Under the pieces are notes generated by a model, which saw only the letters and a list, made by a program, of their open reading frames with translations, searched no databases and had not been told where the DNA came from. From positions 124,001-188,000 of the forward strand of contig JABJIC010000030.1 in NCBI GenBank assembly GCA_018661465.1: a DNA stretch of 64,000 nt, written 5' to 3'. The DNA comes from Gammaproteobacteria bacterium. Lineage in GTDB: Bacteria; Pseudomonadota; Gammaproteobacteria; Pseudomonadales; Pseudohongiellaceae. The translations under genes and the position numbers were made by a program. Each line of letters begins with the position of its first letter. Position 1 is the stretch's first letter. This document shows, piece after piece, positions 35,027-44,400 of the stretch.

Positions 35027-35563
35027 TTAAGACCTGGGATCTACCTCCAAATCCTGCTTGAATCGCTTAAAGTTTTTCACGTAAATTTCCGCACTAAGCA
35101 TCAACTGCGCTTGTTGTTCTGGCGATAAAGTCTTAATTACTTTGCCAGGCGACCCCATGACCAATGAGCCTTCGGGAATATCCTTGCCTTCAGGGATTAA
35201 CGAGTTTGCACCGATAAGGCAGTTCTTACCTATTTTCGCGCCATTGAGAATAACCGAGTTAATACCGATCAAAGAATTGTCACCGATGGTGCATCCATGG
35301 AGCATAACCTTATGCCCGACAGTGACATTTTTCCCAATTGTCAGTGGTACACCGGGATCGTTGTGTAGTATTGCTCCGTCTTGAATATTTGAATTCTCGC
35401 CGATGGTAATTAGAGCATTGTCTCCCCGTATAACGGCGTTGAACCAAATGCTTACATTGTTTTCCAGTGCTACCAATCCGATTACAGTTGCATTGTCTGC
35501 TACAAAATAATCTTCGCCGCGAATGTCGACCTTACTTTCACCTAAACTGTAAATCACAATCAA
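35027..35563 (-). CDS. Gamma-carbonic-anhydrase-like hexapeptide protein (YrdA type)
   Basis: A left-handed beta-helix of hexapeptide repeats is clear from the regular I/V/L-G-x pattern between residues 20 and 140. The three zinc-ligand histidines of the gamma-carbonic-anhydrase family have counterparts in the segments ILHNDPG and GHKVMLHGC. The length of 178 residues fits YrdA/CaiE-type proteins. Activity as a carbonic anhydrase is not assured, since many such proteins lack the loop residues. The gene lies 28 bases upstream of the beta-lactamase-fold gene and could be co-transcribed with it. Confidence 0.9.
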   Translation of the reverse strand: MIVIYSLGESKVDIRGEDYFVADNATVIGLVALENNVSIWFNAVIRGDNALITIGENSNIQDGAILHNDPGVPLTIGKNVTVGHKVMLHGCTIGDNSLIGINSVILNGAKIGKNCLIGANSLIPEGKDIPEGSLVMGSPGKVIKTLSPEQQAQLMLSAEIYVKNFKRFKQDLEVDPRS

Positions 35564-35591
35564 TCCCTATTCTGTTCTCACGTCTGTCTGT

Positions 35592-36569
35592 CTAACGATC
35601 AGCCAGACGGCCGGATCCACCTAGTTCGTAATACACGATAGGAACGAAATCCTCTGCACCCCAGCCAGGGTCATCGGTCCATTTCGCATCATAGTCGGCA
35701 GTCGGTCTTGCTGCCATCACCTCATCGAGTTTCTTGCCTTCCAATATCATGGTCATAACTTGATCACTTATGTCGAGGATCATCGCGCGAAACTCCAACA
35801 ACTCTTCGCGACCAACAACTTCCAGGCCGTGACCCGGGATAATTTTTGTTTCGGGGCCTGCAATATCAATAGCCTTGTCCATGGCCGCAATGGTTCCTCT
35901 GAGCGTGCCCCCATTATATTGATCAATAATTGGATAGCTTGTGGTGCGATATACATCACCGAGATGCAGTACGTCGGACTCAGGGAAGTAGACAAAGGTA
36001 TCACCGTCGGTATGAGCCGGAGGCGCAAGAAAAGCCTGAATTTCCTCTCCGTTAAGATGAAAGCTCATGGTGTCATTGAAAGTCACCAGTGGTCTGGCTG
36101 CAGCTGGTTGTTGCGGAACAAAACTTCCTCCGGCTCTGGGGTAACGACTTCTTTCTTCAAGAAAGCGCACACGAGTATTATCGTGTGCGAAGATTAGTAC
36201 GCCCATCTCCGCCAGGTTCTCGTTGCCACCAACGTGATCGATATGTATATGAGTATTGACCAGGAAGCGTATTTCTTCGTCAGTTACCTGCTTCACCGCC
36301 GCTACCAGTTTGTCCGACAAGGGCGCAAATAATGAATCTACCAGGAGCACACCTTCGGGACCGACAAAGACGCCGATGTTGCCTCCGCCACCAGGGCGTG
36401 AAACCATGTACACATTACCGGCCACAGGAGTAATGGAAAGCTCGACTCCTTCAAATGATCCCTGACCATAGGAGGCACTTGCGCCAAATGCCAATAAGGC
36501 AGTCCCTGTTACAACTTTTGTAACCATTTTTATAACAACAGTTATAAGTCTATTTAATTTGTTCATCAT
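35592..36569 (-). CDS. Exported metallo-beta-lactamase-fold hydrolase
   Basis: A signal peptide (to about ASYGQ, residue 36) precedes a metallo-beta-lactamase fold. The zinc motif HxHxDH is HIHIDH at 107-112, with later ligands in PAHTDGDTFVYFP and IPGHG. The N-terminal extension and the lack of obvious L1 or B3 hallmarks point to a hydrolase of the quinoprotein- or glyoxalase-related branch rather than a clinical lactamase. It lies after the sulfatase gene on the same strand, with the sulfatase ending 72 bases away. Confidence 0.88.
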   Translation of the reverse strand: MMNKLNRLITVVIKMVTKVVTGTALLAFGASASYGQGSFEGVELSITPVAGNVYMVSRPGGGGNIGVFVGPEGVLLVDSLFAPLSDKLVAAVKQVTDEEIRFLVNTHIHIDHVGGNENLAEMGVLIFAHDNTRVRFLEERSRYPRAGGSFVPQQPAAARPLVTFNDTMSFHLNGEEIQAFLAPPAHTDGDTFVYFPESDVLHLGDVYRTTSYPIIDQYNGGTLRGTIAAMDKAIDIAGPETKIIPGHGLEVVGREELLEFRAMILDISDQVMTMILEGKKLDEVMAARPTADYDAKWTDDPGWGAEDFVPIVYYELGGSGRLADR

Positions 36570-36641
36570 TACCTCTGTTACTAAACCATCGTGGGAATAT
36601 TTGAATGAAACGATCGCCTTGAATTAATTGCTCGCATTGAT

Positions 36642-38348
36642 CTAATTAAGAGCTCCTCTGAATACCTCTCTTCTTTGACTGTATCCTTCCGGCATGGGCA
36701 AGACCTTGTTGGTCTCAACATACTCTTCATAATCTGTAAGCATTTCGGCAAGTCGATCTGGATCTTCTAATGCAAGATCGTTGGCTTCGCCGGGATCAGT
36801 TTTGATATTAAATAGATGCCAATTTTGATCACCCAAAGCGCTGCGATTAAAAACTATCTTATAGTCACCTTTGAAAAGAGCTCGATTTCCGCCTAACTCA
36901 TAACCAATTGGGTTCGAGGCACTGTGAATAGCTTCATCATCATTTGTCAGGAAGCTGGAAAAGTCTTTACCTATTATTTCCTCAATGTCTTTCCCTTTCC
37001 AATTGCCACTATGGTTTTCCACACTGGCCAAACTCATTATCGTGGGAGCCAGATCTGTGACGAAAACAAATTCATCAGTCATTTCATTGCGCCTGCTAAT
37101 TCCGGGTCCAGAAATGACAAGTGGAACTCGCAGGCCGCCTTCGCTGGCATAAAACTTGTAGTAGGCCAGGGGAGAAGCCGCGATAGTAGCATTGCTTGCG
37201 CCGATGGCATTAAAGGAATTTCTCTCGCCGAGCGTTTCATAGTTTGCGTCGTAACCCACTTGGTCAAACCAATTCGCTAACATAGATCCGCCGTTAGGTA
37301 GAATCAGATTTGAGCCTTCTGCTCCATTGTCAGATGTAAAAACAAAAATAGTGTTATCGAATTCACCTATATCCTTCAAGTAGGTCATCAAACGGCCAAT
37401 ATGCATATCCATGGCGTCGACCATGCCCGCATAGACTTCCATTCTTCTTGCATGATGGCGCTTCTGTTCTTCGCTCAAGCTATCCCACTCAAGAGTTCCT
37501 GGCGTTACCACAGCATCGGTATTTTCAGGAACCACACCTGCCGCTTCTGCGGCCTGATGTCGCTTCTCTCTCATGACCGCCCAGCCCTCATCATAAACTC
37601 CCGCATATTTGTCTGAGAATTCTCGAGGTGCTTGAACAGGCATATGTACCGCCTGAAAGGGGAGATAGGCAAAGAATGGTGTTTGGTCTGAGGAGTTTTC
37701 CGAAATAAATTCGATAGTCTTGTCGACAAAATATTCAGATGAATAAAAATCATCCGGCAAGGTATGTCTCTCGCCATCGGCATACCAGTTGGCTTGGTCG
37801 TAAATGGGTAAGTAAGGGCGCTGATCCCAATTGTCTGCACCTGTGTCTGCCATTGCGATTGTACGCTCGAAGCCACGAGCTGACGGCAGTAGCTCTGGTG
37901 TATGTCCTAAGTGCCACTTTCCTGTCATATAGGTGTGATATCCCTCATCGCGAAGAAGAGTTGCCAGGGTGATGACTTTATCGTTGAGTACTCCCTGATA
38001 ATTTTCCTGGCTTTGCTGCTCAACTGGAAGCGCTTCAGGAATATTCGGCACGCCATTTCTATGACTGTCAACACCGGTTAAGAGCATGGCTCTGGCTGGA
38101 GCGCAGCTTCCGGCTGTGTGGTAGTTGGTAAAGGAAATGCCCGAGCGGGCAAGTTCAGCAATATTGGGTGTGCTTATTTCACTGCCGAAAGGTGAAATGT
38201 CAGTAAAGCCAAGATCGTCAGCGAGAATAAGAACTATATTGGGCCGATCTTGATTTGCAGTTTCAGTAGCCTGCGCCAAGGCTGGTTTAGTTAGCCCCGC
38301 ATGTGTAGCTAATAGGGCGATGGCTAAATAGATAGGTTTGCGTGACAT
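36642..38348 (-). CDS. Type I sulfatase (arylsulfatase family), exported
   Basis: Signal peptide to about ALAQ (residue 26), then an alkaline-phosphatase-fold sulfatase. The active-site motif CxPxR is CAPAR with Cys82 and Arg86, the cysteine that a formylglycine-generating enzyme converts to formylglycine. Metal ligands are in LADDLGFTD (near 43) and TSDNGAE (near 345). At 568 residues it is a usual length. It probably removes sulfate esters from organic matter such as algal polysaccharides or sterol sulfates. The divergent amidohydrolase gene across the regulatory region at 38349-38723 may be co-regulated (inference). Confidence 0.92.
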   Translation of the reverse strand: MSRKPIYLAIALLATHAGLTKPALAQATETANQDRPNIVLILADDLGFTDISPFGSEISTPNIAELARSGISFTNYHTAGSCAPARAMLLTGVDSHRNGVPNIPEALPVEQQSQENYQGVLNDKVITLATLLRDEGYHTYMTGKWHLGHTPELLPSARGFERTIAMADTGADNWDQRPYLPIYDQANWYADGERHTLPDDFYSSEYFVDKTIEFISENSSDQTPFFAYLPFQAVHMPVQAPREFSDKYAGVYDEGWAVMREKRHQAAEAAGVVPENTDAVVTPGTLEWDSLSEEQKRHHARRMEVYAGMVDAMDMHIGRLMTYLKDIGEFDNTIFVFTSDNGAEGSNLILPNGGSMLANWFDQVGYDANYETLGERNSFNAIGASNATIAASPLAYYKFYASEGGLRVPLVISGPGISRRNEMTDEFVFVTDLAPTIMSLASVENHSGNWKGKDIEEIIGKDFSSFLTNDDEAIHSASNPIGYELGGNRALFKGDYKIVFNRSALGDQNWHLFNIKTDPGEANDLALEDPDRLAEMLTDYEEYVETNKVLPMPEGYSQRREVFRGALN

Positions 38349-38723
38349 ATACTTTCCTTAAGTGACCAAGGGCATTTGAAAAAGACAGCTGAAAAAAGTC
38401 GACTGAGAATGACAGAGAATAGTAGGGAATTCTGTTGATGTCTATGCTTTGCACCGGACTTGTCATAGACATGCCCACAGGGCTGAACGGATTGTGCATG
38501 GAGTTCAGATGTCTATATGCAGGTATATAGAATCCCCAGTCAATTTGGCCCAATCGAGCTGTCGTCATGGCTGCGATTCATCGAAGAGAACAAATCCGTC
38601 GATTCTCATGCTTTACAGGCTCCAAATAGAGAAGATATAGTGAGGCAACTACCCGAGTTTTCTGGACACAAAAACCAGGTCCGACTCAGATTCACCTAAA
38701 ACAAAAACATTAGGAGGTGAGCA
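38349..38723. promoter_or_regulatory. Divergent promoter region with three ATGTCTAT copies
   Basis: This 375-base region lies between the divergent sulfatase and amidohydrolase genes and has no gene. The 8-mer atgtctat occurs at 38438 and 38509, and once inverted as catagacat at 38464-38472. The first two copies form a perfect 9-bp dyad (atgtctatg / catagacat) with a 17-base gap. This spacing suits a dimeric regulator, but none is encoded next to it. Confidence 0.5.
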
Positions 38724-40421
38724 GTGGCTAAATTCTCAAGACGTAAATTCATTGGCTCCAGTACCGCTCTAGCGGCGGCAGGACTGGGACTACCTACACA
38801 GAGCGCCTTGGCGCAGTCCTCTACGACATCATCATTGTCGGCTCCCGATTATGTGGTGCTGAATGCCCGCGTGATGACAGTCGACAATGATCAACCCAGT
38901 GCGGAAGCCTTTGCGGTAACAGGAGATCGATTCACAGCTGTAGGCAGCAGCAGTGATATTCGCAATCTCGCCACTGCGCGTACGGAAATAATCGATGCCG
39001 AAGGAATGACTGTAACCCCAGGTTTCATTGATGCTCACACCCACGCTACAGGAGCTGGAGTTAATGAGCTGGTTCAAGTGAATGCGGATCTACGTTCAGT
39101 TGTAGAGATCAAAGATGCTTTACGGGAGCGAGCAAACGCCACACCAGATGGACAGTGGATAAGAGCATTCAAGTATGACGATACAAAACTAGCCGAGGGC
39201 AGACCTCTCAACCGTTTCGATATTGATGAGGTAGCGCCGAATAATCCAGTTGTTGTCGGTCATAGGGGTGGACACACGGGTGTCTACAATAGCCAGGCTC
39301 TGGCTCTGGCAGGAATTACAGCCGAAACACCGGATCCTGATGACGGGAAATTCTATCGCGATTCCAACGGTGTGCTTACCGGGCTGATAGCAGAGCGTGC
39401 CCGTGACGTATTCAGAGGCATGATTCCAAGCGACTCCAATAGAGAGCAGCGCAAAGAGGGAGTTAAGTTGATCTCTCAGTTAATGACAAAAGCGGGGCTA
39501 ACTTCGGTTCAACAAACAGGTGGTAGTCGAAACGATATGATCGCCTGTCAGGATGCTCGTGCCGAGGGAGAAATGCGTTTCCGTATGTGTTTGTTTGCCC
39601 GGGGTCAGCTATTTGATGATCTGGTAAACGCAGGCATACGAACTGGATTCGGTGACGAAGTATTTCGTATCGGAGCTGTGAAATTTATGGCTGATGGTTC
39701 GGCGTCTGAACGCACAATGCGAATGAGCACGCCCTATGAAGGTCGGCCCGATGACTTTGGCATTCTAACTATGAGTCAGGAAGAGATTCATGAAGCGGTG
39801 GAAAATGCACACCGTAACGGGTTTCAGATTGGCATTCACGCCAACGGTGATGTCACCATCGATATGGTGCTCAATGCCTACGAGAGAGTTCAATCTCTGT
39901 GGCCGCGACCAGATGCTCGCCATCGCATAGAGCATTGCTCTCTTGTTAATCCTTCTCTATTGCAACGAATTAAGGCTGCAGGTGTGATACCTGCCCCCTT
40001 TTATACATACGTGCACTATCATGGAAATAAATGGGTAGATTACGGTGATGAGAAAATGCAGTGGATGTTTGCCCACAAGTCATTTCTCGACTATGACATA
40101 CCCGTAGCGCCGGCATCCGATTACACACCGGGCCCCTATGAGCCATTAATGGCTCTACAAAGCATGGTGACTCGCAAAGATTTTGATGGTCGGGTCTGGG
40201 GAGCGAATCAGCGCATCAGCCTCGATCAGGCCATGCGTATTTGCACCATGAATGGTGCGTTCGCCTCTTTCGAAGAAGACATCAAAGGAAGTATTACAGC
40301 AGGCAAGTTAGCTGACTTTGTAATACTTGCCGACAACCCCCATGACGTAGATGAAGACGAAATCAAGAATATTGAAATCGTAAGAACTGTCGTCGGTGGA
40401 ACCACTATGTACGGTGCTTGA
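38724..40421 (+). CDS. Tat-exported amidohydrolase (YtcJ-like)
   Basis: A twin-arginine signal (SRRKFIGSSTALAAAGLGL) precedes an amidohydrolase-fold enzyme. The HxH metal motif is at His105 and His107 (DAHTHAT), and further ligands are likely in VVGHRGGH and IGIHANGD. The end ADFVILADNPHDVD is the usual C-terminal amidohydrolase signature. YtcJ-like enzymes cleave N-acyl or amide bonds on unknown substrates. GTG 38724 is preceded by a strong AGGAGG. It runs away from the sulfatase gene across a shared regulatory region. Confidence 0.92.
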   Translation: MAKFSRRKFIGSSTALAAAGLGLPTQSALAQSSTTSSLSAPDYVVLNARVMTVDNDQPSAEAFAVTGDRFTAVGSSSDIRNLATARTEIIDAEGMTVTPGFIDAHTHATGAGVNELVQVNADLRSVVEIKDALRERANATPDGQWIRAFKYDDTKLAEGRPLNRFDIDEVAPNNPVVVGHRGGHTGVYNSQALALAGITAETPDPDDGKFYRDSNGVLTGLIAERARDVFRGMIPSDSNREQRKEGVKLISQLMTKAGLTSVQQTGGSRNDMIACQDARAEGEMRFRMCLFARGQLFDDLVNAGIRTGFGDEVFRIGAVKFMADGSASERTMRMSTPYEGRPDDFGILTMSQEEIHEAVENAHRNGFQIGIHANGDVTIDMVLNAYERVQSLWPRPDARHRIEHCSLVNPSLLQRIKAAGVIPAPFYTYVHYHGNKWVDYGDEKMQWMFAHKSFLDYDIPVAPASDYTPGPYEPLMALQSMVTRKDFDGRVWGANQRISLDQAMRICTMNGAFASFEEDIKGSITAGKLADFVILADNPHDVDEDEIKNIEIVRTVVGGTTMYGA

Positions 40422-40487
40422 GTTCGGTCTCTCAGCGAATGAAAAGAGGTGCCTGGATTTTACTGAGAGCCGACTATTTCTGCTGGA

Positions 40488-41330
40488 CTAACTTGCTATC
40501 CATTGTGTGATTGCCGGAATCCAGGCGACTCTTGCGAAGCCCCATGTGGCTACTAGCAAAATCCCGCAGGCTGCAATCATGCTTATTGATGCCGCAGTTC
40601 TGATGCGTGCATTGCTGGCTTGATCACGAGCCCGAATCATCAGTTCCACAATTATCAGATTTGGGATGTAGAAGAAGAAAGACATGAAGTTATCGAACCA
40701 GCCATCAAATTCCTGGGTGTGTCCAACCCAGTCGGTAAGTATCAACCACAAGCCATAGTCCATACGATAAAGCCACGAACCAATGGCTAATGCATATAGA
40801 CGCCAAGCCCATGCTTGATGATCCAGAAACTCTCGTCTCATGGCATAGCGTACCGTTTGTATTGCCGCCACGAACATCAGCACACCGTATGCCCCAAAAC
40901 CTATGTCCATCACCAGGCCGCCAACGGTTCCCCGAATAGCGATAAAAGACAGCCCTCCCACCGCAGCGATTATCGAAGCAAGAATATAGAATCTGCCGGT
41001 CCAGTGGTGTATCCGAGGATAGTTAATGCGAATACGTTCAATAAGCTGCATGCCCCCCAGCAGAAGTATTAGGCCCCCGGCTGCGAAATGAACTCCAATA
41101 CCTACCGATGCACTGGGTTGTCCCGGCACGTAAATTTCGGGAAGCACATTATTCCAACGCTGAAGATCATCATCGGTATAGGCGGCAGCATAATTGGCCA
41201 GGATATATAAGCCAAAGATAAAGGAGCTGAGCCAGACAATAGCTAGCAAGCTTCTACTCGAGTAAAAATATATCCGGTTCCCAGCTGCAGGAAGTGGGAT
41301 TAGTGAATCTTCAGTCATGGATGTCATCAC
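40488..41330 (-). CDS. DUF2306 family membrane protein
   Basis: A 280-residue protein with about seven to eight hydrophobic segments. The segment YPRIHHWTGRFYILASIIAAVGGL with its His pair is typical of the DUF2306 family, and a second conserved-looking RYAMRREFLDHQAWAWRLYAL follows. These membrane proteins are widespread and unassigned; paired histidines on helices raise the possibility of heme or quinone contact. Single-gene unit between the amidohydrolase (convergent) and a minus-strand gene 110 bases upstream. Confidence 0.82.
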   Translation of the reverse strand: MMTSMTEDSLIPLPAAGNRIYFYSSRSLLAIVWLSSFIFGLYILANYAAAYTDDDLQRWNNVLPEIYVPGQPSASVGIGVHFAAGGLILLLGGMQLIERIRINYPRIHHWTGRFYILASIIAAVGGLSFIAIRGTVGGLVMDIGFGAYGVLMFVAAIQTVRYAMRREFLDHQAWAWRLYALAIGSWLYRMDYGLWLILTDWVGHTQEFDGWFDNFMSFFFYIPNLIIVELMIRARDQASNARIRTAASISMIAACGILLVATWGFARVAWIPAITQWIAS

Positions 41331-41440
41331 GTGTTTCTCTTCAGAACCATCTCAATCAGATAGGACACCAATAGTCGCAGACTACTATTGCACCTGACAA
41401 CAATAACTTCGGATAATTCCACTGCTTGCAGTAGGTCGAG

Positions 41441-41968
41441 TTACTCCCTTGCATCCATAATCGCAGTATGAACAACCTTCCACTGAGAGTTATCTCTCTC
41501 GGCTACCAGATGGATATGAGTTCTTCTTAGGGTTTGTCCCTCTATAGCAGAAGGCCCCCGGCTGCCATCTGTATACATATGTATTACTGCCGCACCGTCA
41601 TCAATATAACGAATTGAAATGAGCCTGGCATTTACTATTTCCTGTTGCGAAACTGTTGAAGCGAAATTCGGGAAGAGCCTTTCCCTAAGAAACACACTTA
41701 GCTCTTCAGTGCCTCGAAATATTCTGGCATACGCGTTTATCCATTCCGCGTCGTCAGAGAACAGTTCAATATGTGAGGCAGTATCTTGTGTCGCCCATGT
41801 TGATTTGAAGGAGTTGATGAGAGCTTCAACTTCGGACTGCGTCGAAGCGCTTGGGTTGCCCAGTTCAATAAATTCAGGAATCTCCCTCCTTTCTGCTGCG
41901 GACGCGGTAGTTAATATAAATAGAGACAGAAGGAGAGTGGAAAATCGAATGAGCTTTGCTTTGAACAT
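41441..41968 (-). CDS. Exported SnoaL/NTF2-like protein
   Basis: A signal peptide (residues 1-24, cleavage after ASA) precedes a ~130-residue domain with the NTF2-like pattern: an N-terminal helix (EVEALINSFKSTWATQD), then DDAEWINAYARIFRGTEELSVFLRE, and alternating strands ISIRYIDDGAAVIHMYT and HIHLVAERDNSQWKVVHTA. Such cone-shaped domains are found in ketosteroid isomerases and many small binding or hydrolysing proteins. The substrate is unknown. The LytTR gene lies divergently upstream. Confidence 0.82.
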   Translation of the reverse strand: MFKAKLIRFSTLLLSLFILTTASAAERREIPEFIELGNPSASTQSEVEALINSFKSTWATQDTASHIELFSDDAEWINAYARIFRGTEELSVFLRERLFPNFASTVSQQEIVNARLISIRYIDDGAAVIHMYTDGSRGPSAIEGQTLRRTHIHLVAERDNSQWKVVHTAIMDARE

Positions 41969-42071
41969 AGAATGACTCCGTTTTACAGAATTAATTAAGT
42001 TGTTATCAAGGTCGAGATTTGTTATCAGTTATAGTCTGTAAACATTCTTTTTTGAACAGGGAGTTCGCGTT

Positions 42072-42902
42072 ATGTCCATCTTCGTCGCAGACCGTCGGTG
42101 CTTATCAGGATTAGCAGATCGTCTTGCGCAAGATCATTCGTCTAGAATTCTTGTCGCGAATGGTCTTGTCGTGATTTGTCTGGTTTGCTTGCTTACTATC
42201 AGTGACGCATTTGAAACTCACCAGCTTAATCTTTTCCATCAGCTAAGTTTGTGGGCCGTTGTCTGTTTGTTATTGGTGACGCAACTAAATTTTCTTGAGA
42301 AGCTTCTCCAAAATCAATTCTCAGAAAGTCCCTACACGAAAGTGTTGGCATCATTGGGAGCAATAATTCTTACTGTATTCTTGATGACGATAGAGCTTCA
42401 TGGAATGAAATTCACTCCATTGTTGCCGAAGCAGCCAGATCCCTTGTTTGAGTTTCTGATATTCGTAGCTCCACCGGTTGTTGCGATGGCGATGATAGTC
42501 CTGGCGCTAAAATATTTGTCATACCCAAATGCCAAGGCAGAAACAGTTTCTGCTTTTTCACCAACTAGCGATGAAACGAAGAAGCTTGGTGACGGACATC
42601 AGGATTTGGCTGAATTAATTCGGAACAATCACGTGCTGCATGTGTACTCAGACGATCACTATTTGAAAATAGAATGCGAGGAAGGTGCTCATTTCGTGAG
42701 AGGGCGGATGAAAGATGCGCTCGCTTATCTTCGAGAAATTGACGGCGTTCAGACACATCGCTCCCATTGGGTCTCCCGTAGCCATCTTCGTCGTGTTTTC
42801 CGTGAAGGCCGAGATTTCAAAGTCATGCTTCGGGATGGTTCAATAATCCCTGTTGCCCGCTCGAGGGCTAGCCAATTGGGCCAGATCAGGTCTTCTCGCT
42901 GA
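42072..42902 (+). CDS. Membrane-bound LytTR-family transcriptional regulator
   Basis: Four hydrophobic segments between about residues 25 and 160 are followed by a linker and a LytTR DNA-binding domain at about 180-272: VLHVYSDDHYLKIECEEG, then FVRGRMKDALAYLREIDGVQTHRSHWVSRSHLRRVF and a terminal IPVARSRASQL. This is the membrane-sensor plus LytTR plan (no receiver domain), so signals would be sensed in the membrane. LytTR regulators of this type often control neighbouring genes; candidates are the NTF2-like gene and the sugar dehydrogenase gene downstream. Confidence 0.88.
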   Translation: MSIFVADRRCLSGLADRLAQDHSSRILVANGLVVICLVCLLTISDAFETHQLNLFHQLSLWAVVCLLLVTQLNFLEKLLQNQFSESPYTKVLASLGAIILTVFLMTIELHGMKFTPLLPKQPDPLFEFLIFVAPPVVAMAMIVLALKYLSYPNAKAETVSAFSPTSDETKKLGDGHQDLAELIRNNHVLHVYSDDHYLKIECEEGAHFVRGRMKDALAYLREIDGVQTHRSHWVSRSHLRRVFREGRDFKVMLRDGSIIPVARSRASQLGQIRSSR

Positions 42903-43128
42903 GGGAAGTGGGCGAAAAACCAGCTCAGTGGCAGCCTCAATCCACACTAAATTGCGTATTCTGGGCTTTTCCGTAGGCAGTTAGACCTATTTCGTAGTTA
43001 AATCAACGAATTAAGTTTCAAAATCAGCGTATGCTATGGATTGTGCTATTGATTTTGCATAAACTCTGACTAAATATTTGAATCAACACTTTGACCCCAG
43101 TGATACTCGGGAATTGAGAGGAAAGACT

Positions 43129-44304
43129 ATGCTTCGTTATTTGATAAAACTTGTTGGTACCGGTTTGTTAGTGAGTGCCGCGACTGCTGCCAGTGCGCAG
43201 TCCGATGTCTACCACGCATCTCATGATTACACGGTGGAGACGGTTGCCGAGGGGCTGTTACAGCCTTGGTCCATGGCCTGGTTGCCAGGTGGGGACATGC
43301 TGGTTACGGAAAAGCCAGGTCGACTGAGAATCGTTCGCGACGGGCAATTGTTGCCTGAAGCAGTGCCCGGTGTGCCTGAGGTGTTTTACACAGGTCAGGG
43401 CGGGCTGTTTGAAGTATTGCCTCATCCAAATTTCCGTGAAAATCGCTGGATCTACCTGAGCTACGCCAAGGAGTTAGGGGACACTTCGGTTACTGCAGTA
43501 GCCCGAGGACGTCTTGAAAATGATCGGCTTACCAACGTAGTTGAAATATTTATTCCCGAGGCAGCAGGCTTTGGACACTACGGCGGCAAGATGGTTTTCG
43601 ATAACGACGGCTATCTGTTCGTCACATTAGGAGAGAGACAGGCTCCGGCTAGAGGGGATTTAGCTGCACACCCTGCGCAAGACCTGACTAATCACCATGG
43701 GGTTATTGTTCGCTTGAATGATGATGGCAGTGTGCCTGATGACAATCCCTTTGTTGGACGCGATGATGCGCTTCCAGAAATCTGGACTTATGGACACCGT
43801 AGCCCTCAGGGCCTGGTGATACATCCTGAAACCGGCGATCTCTGGGAGAGCGAGCACGGGCCACAGGGCGGAGACGAGATCAACCTGATCGAGCCAGGAA
43901 ATAATTATGGTTGGCCAGTTATTGGTCGTGGCGTTAACTATGGCTCCATAGGTAGCCCAATTCATGCTGCCATCGGCGATGGAAACATGAGTTCACCAAC
44001 ACATTTCTGGGTACCATCAATTGCTACTTCAGGGCTGATGGTTTACACAGGGGACAAATTCCCACTGTGGTTCGGCAGCATTATTTCCGGCGCATTGGCT
44101 GGAGAGCAAATGGCGCTTTTGCATATGAATGACGATTACCGCAGTGTGCTTAGAGAAGAAACTCTGGCTTATGGACTGGGTCGTATTCGTGAAGTACGTC
44201 AGGGTCCAGATGGTTATATTTATCTCGCCATCTCAGATGGCAACGGCGCCGGACGAGGCGACTTTGAAGCCACTGCAATCATGCGACTGGAACCGGCTGA
44301 CTAA
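43129..44304 (+). CDS. PQQ-dependent soluble aldose sugar dehydrogenase (YliI-like)
   Basis: A Sec signal (cleavage after SAQ, about residue 24) leads into a six-bladed beta-propeller of the soluble PQQ-glucose-dehydrogenase type. Recognisable segments are LLQPWSMAWLPGGDMLVTEKPGRL, HYGGKMVFDNDGYLFVTLGE, IWTYGHRSPQGLVIHPETG and GPQGGDEINLIEPGNNYGWP; the catalytic His of the family lies in the first repeats (GHRSPQG region). The mature enzyme would oxidise aldose sugars in the periplasm using PQQ. ATG 43129 has GAGAGGA upstream; an earlier TTG-like start at 43078 adds 17 residues. A strong terminator follows the stop. Confidence 0.92.
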   Translation: MLRYLIKLVGTGLLVSAATAASAQSDVYHASHDYTVETVAEGLLQPWSMAWLPGGDMLVTEKPGRLRIVRDGQLLPEAVPGVPEVFYTGQGGLFEVLPHPNFRENRWIYLSYAKELGDTSVTAVARGRLENDRLTNVVEIFIPEAAGFGHYGGKMVFDNDGYLFVTLGERQAPARGDLAAHPAQDLTNHHGVIVRLNDDGSVPDDNPFVGRDDALPEIWTYGHRSPQGLVIHPETGDLWESEHGPQGGDEINLIEPGNNYGWPVIGRGVNYGSIGSPIHAAIGDGNMSSPTHFWVPSIATSGLMVYTGDKFPLWFGSIISGALAGEQMALLHMNDDYRSVLREETLAYGLGRIREVRQGPDGYIYLAISDGNGAGRGDFEATAIMRLEPAD

Positions 44305-44334
44305 GATTGATTCAGGGCGGTTAACAAAAATAGG

Positions 44335-44360
44335 AAAAGGGCTTGCGAGCCCTTTTTTTT
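44335..44360 (+). terminator. Intrinsic terminator after the sugar dehydrogenase gene
   Basis: Arms aaaagggct and agccctttt enclose a 4-base loop and run into eight T residues, ending 41 bases before the next ATG. Confidence 0.93.
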
Positions 44361-44400
44361 GTGATTCTAAAGAACATTGATCAAGCAGGGTGAGGGCATC

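Noticed and set aside
35592..36569. Beta-lactam resistance gene
   Set aside because: The HxHxDH motif shows the fold only; the remaining segments do not match known beta-lactamases and the context is catabolic.
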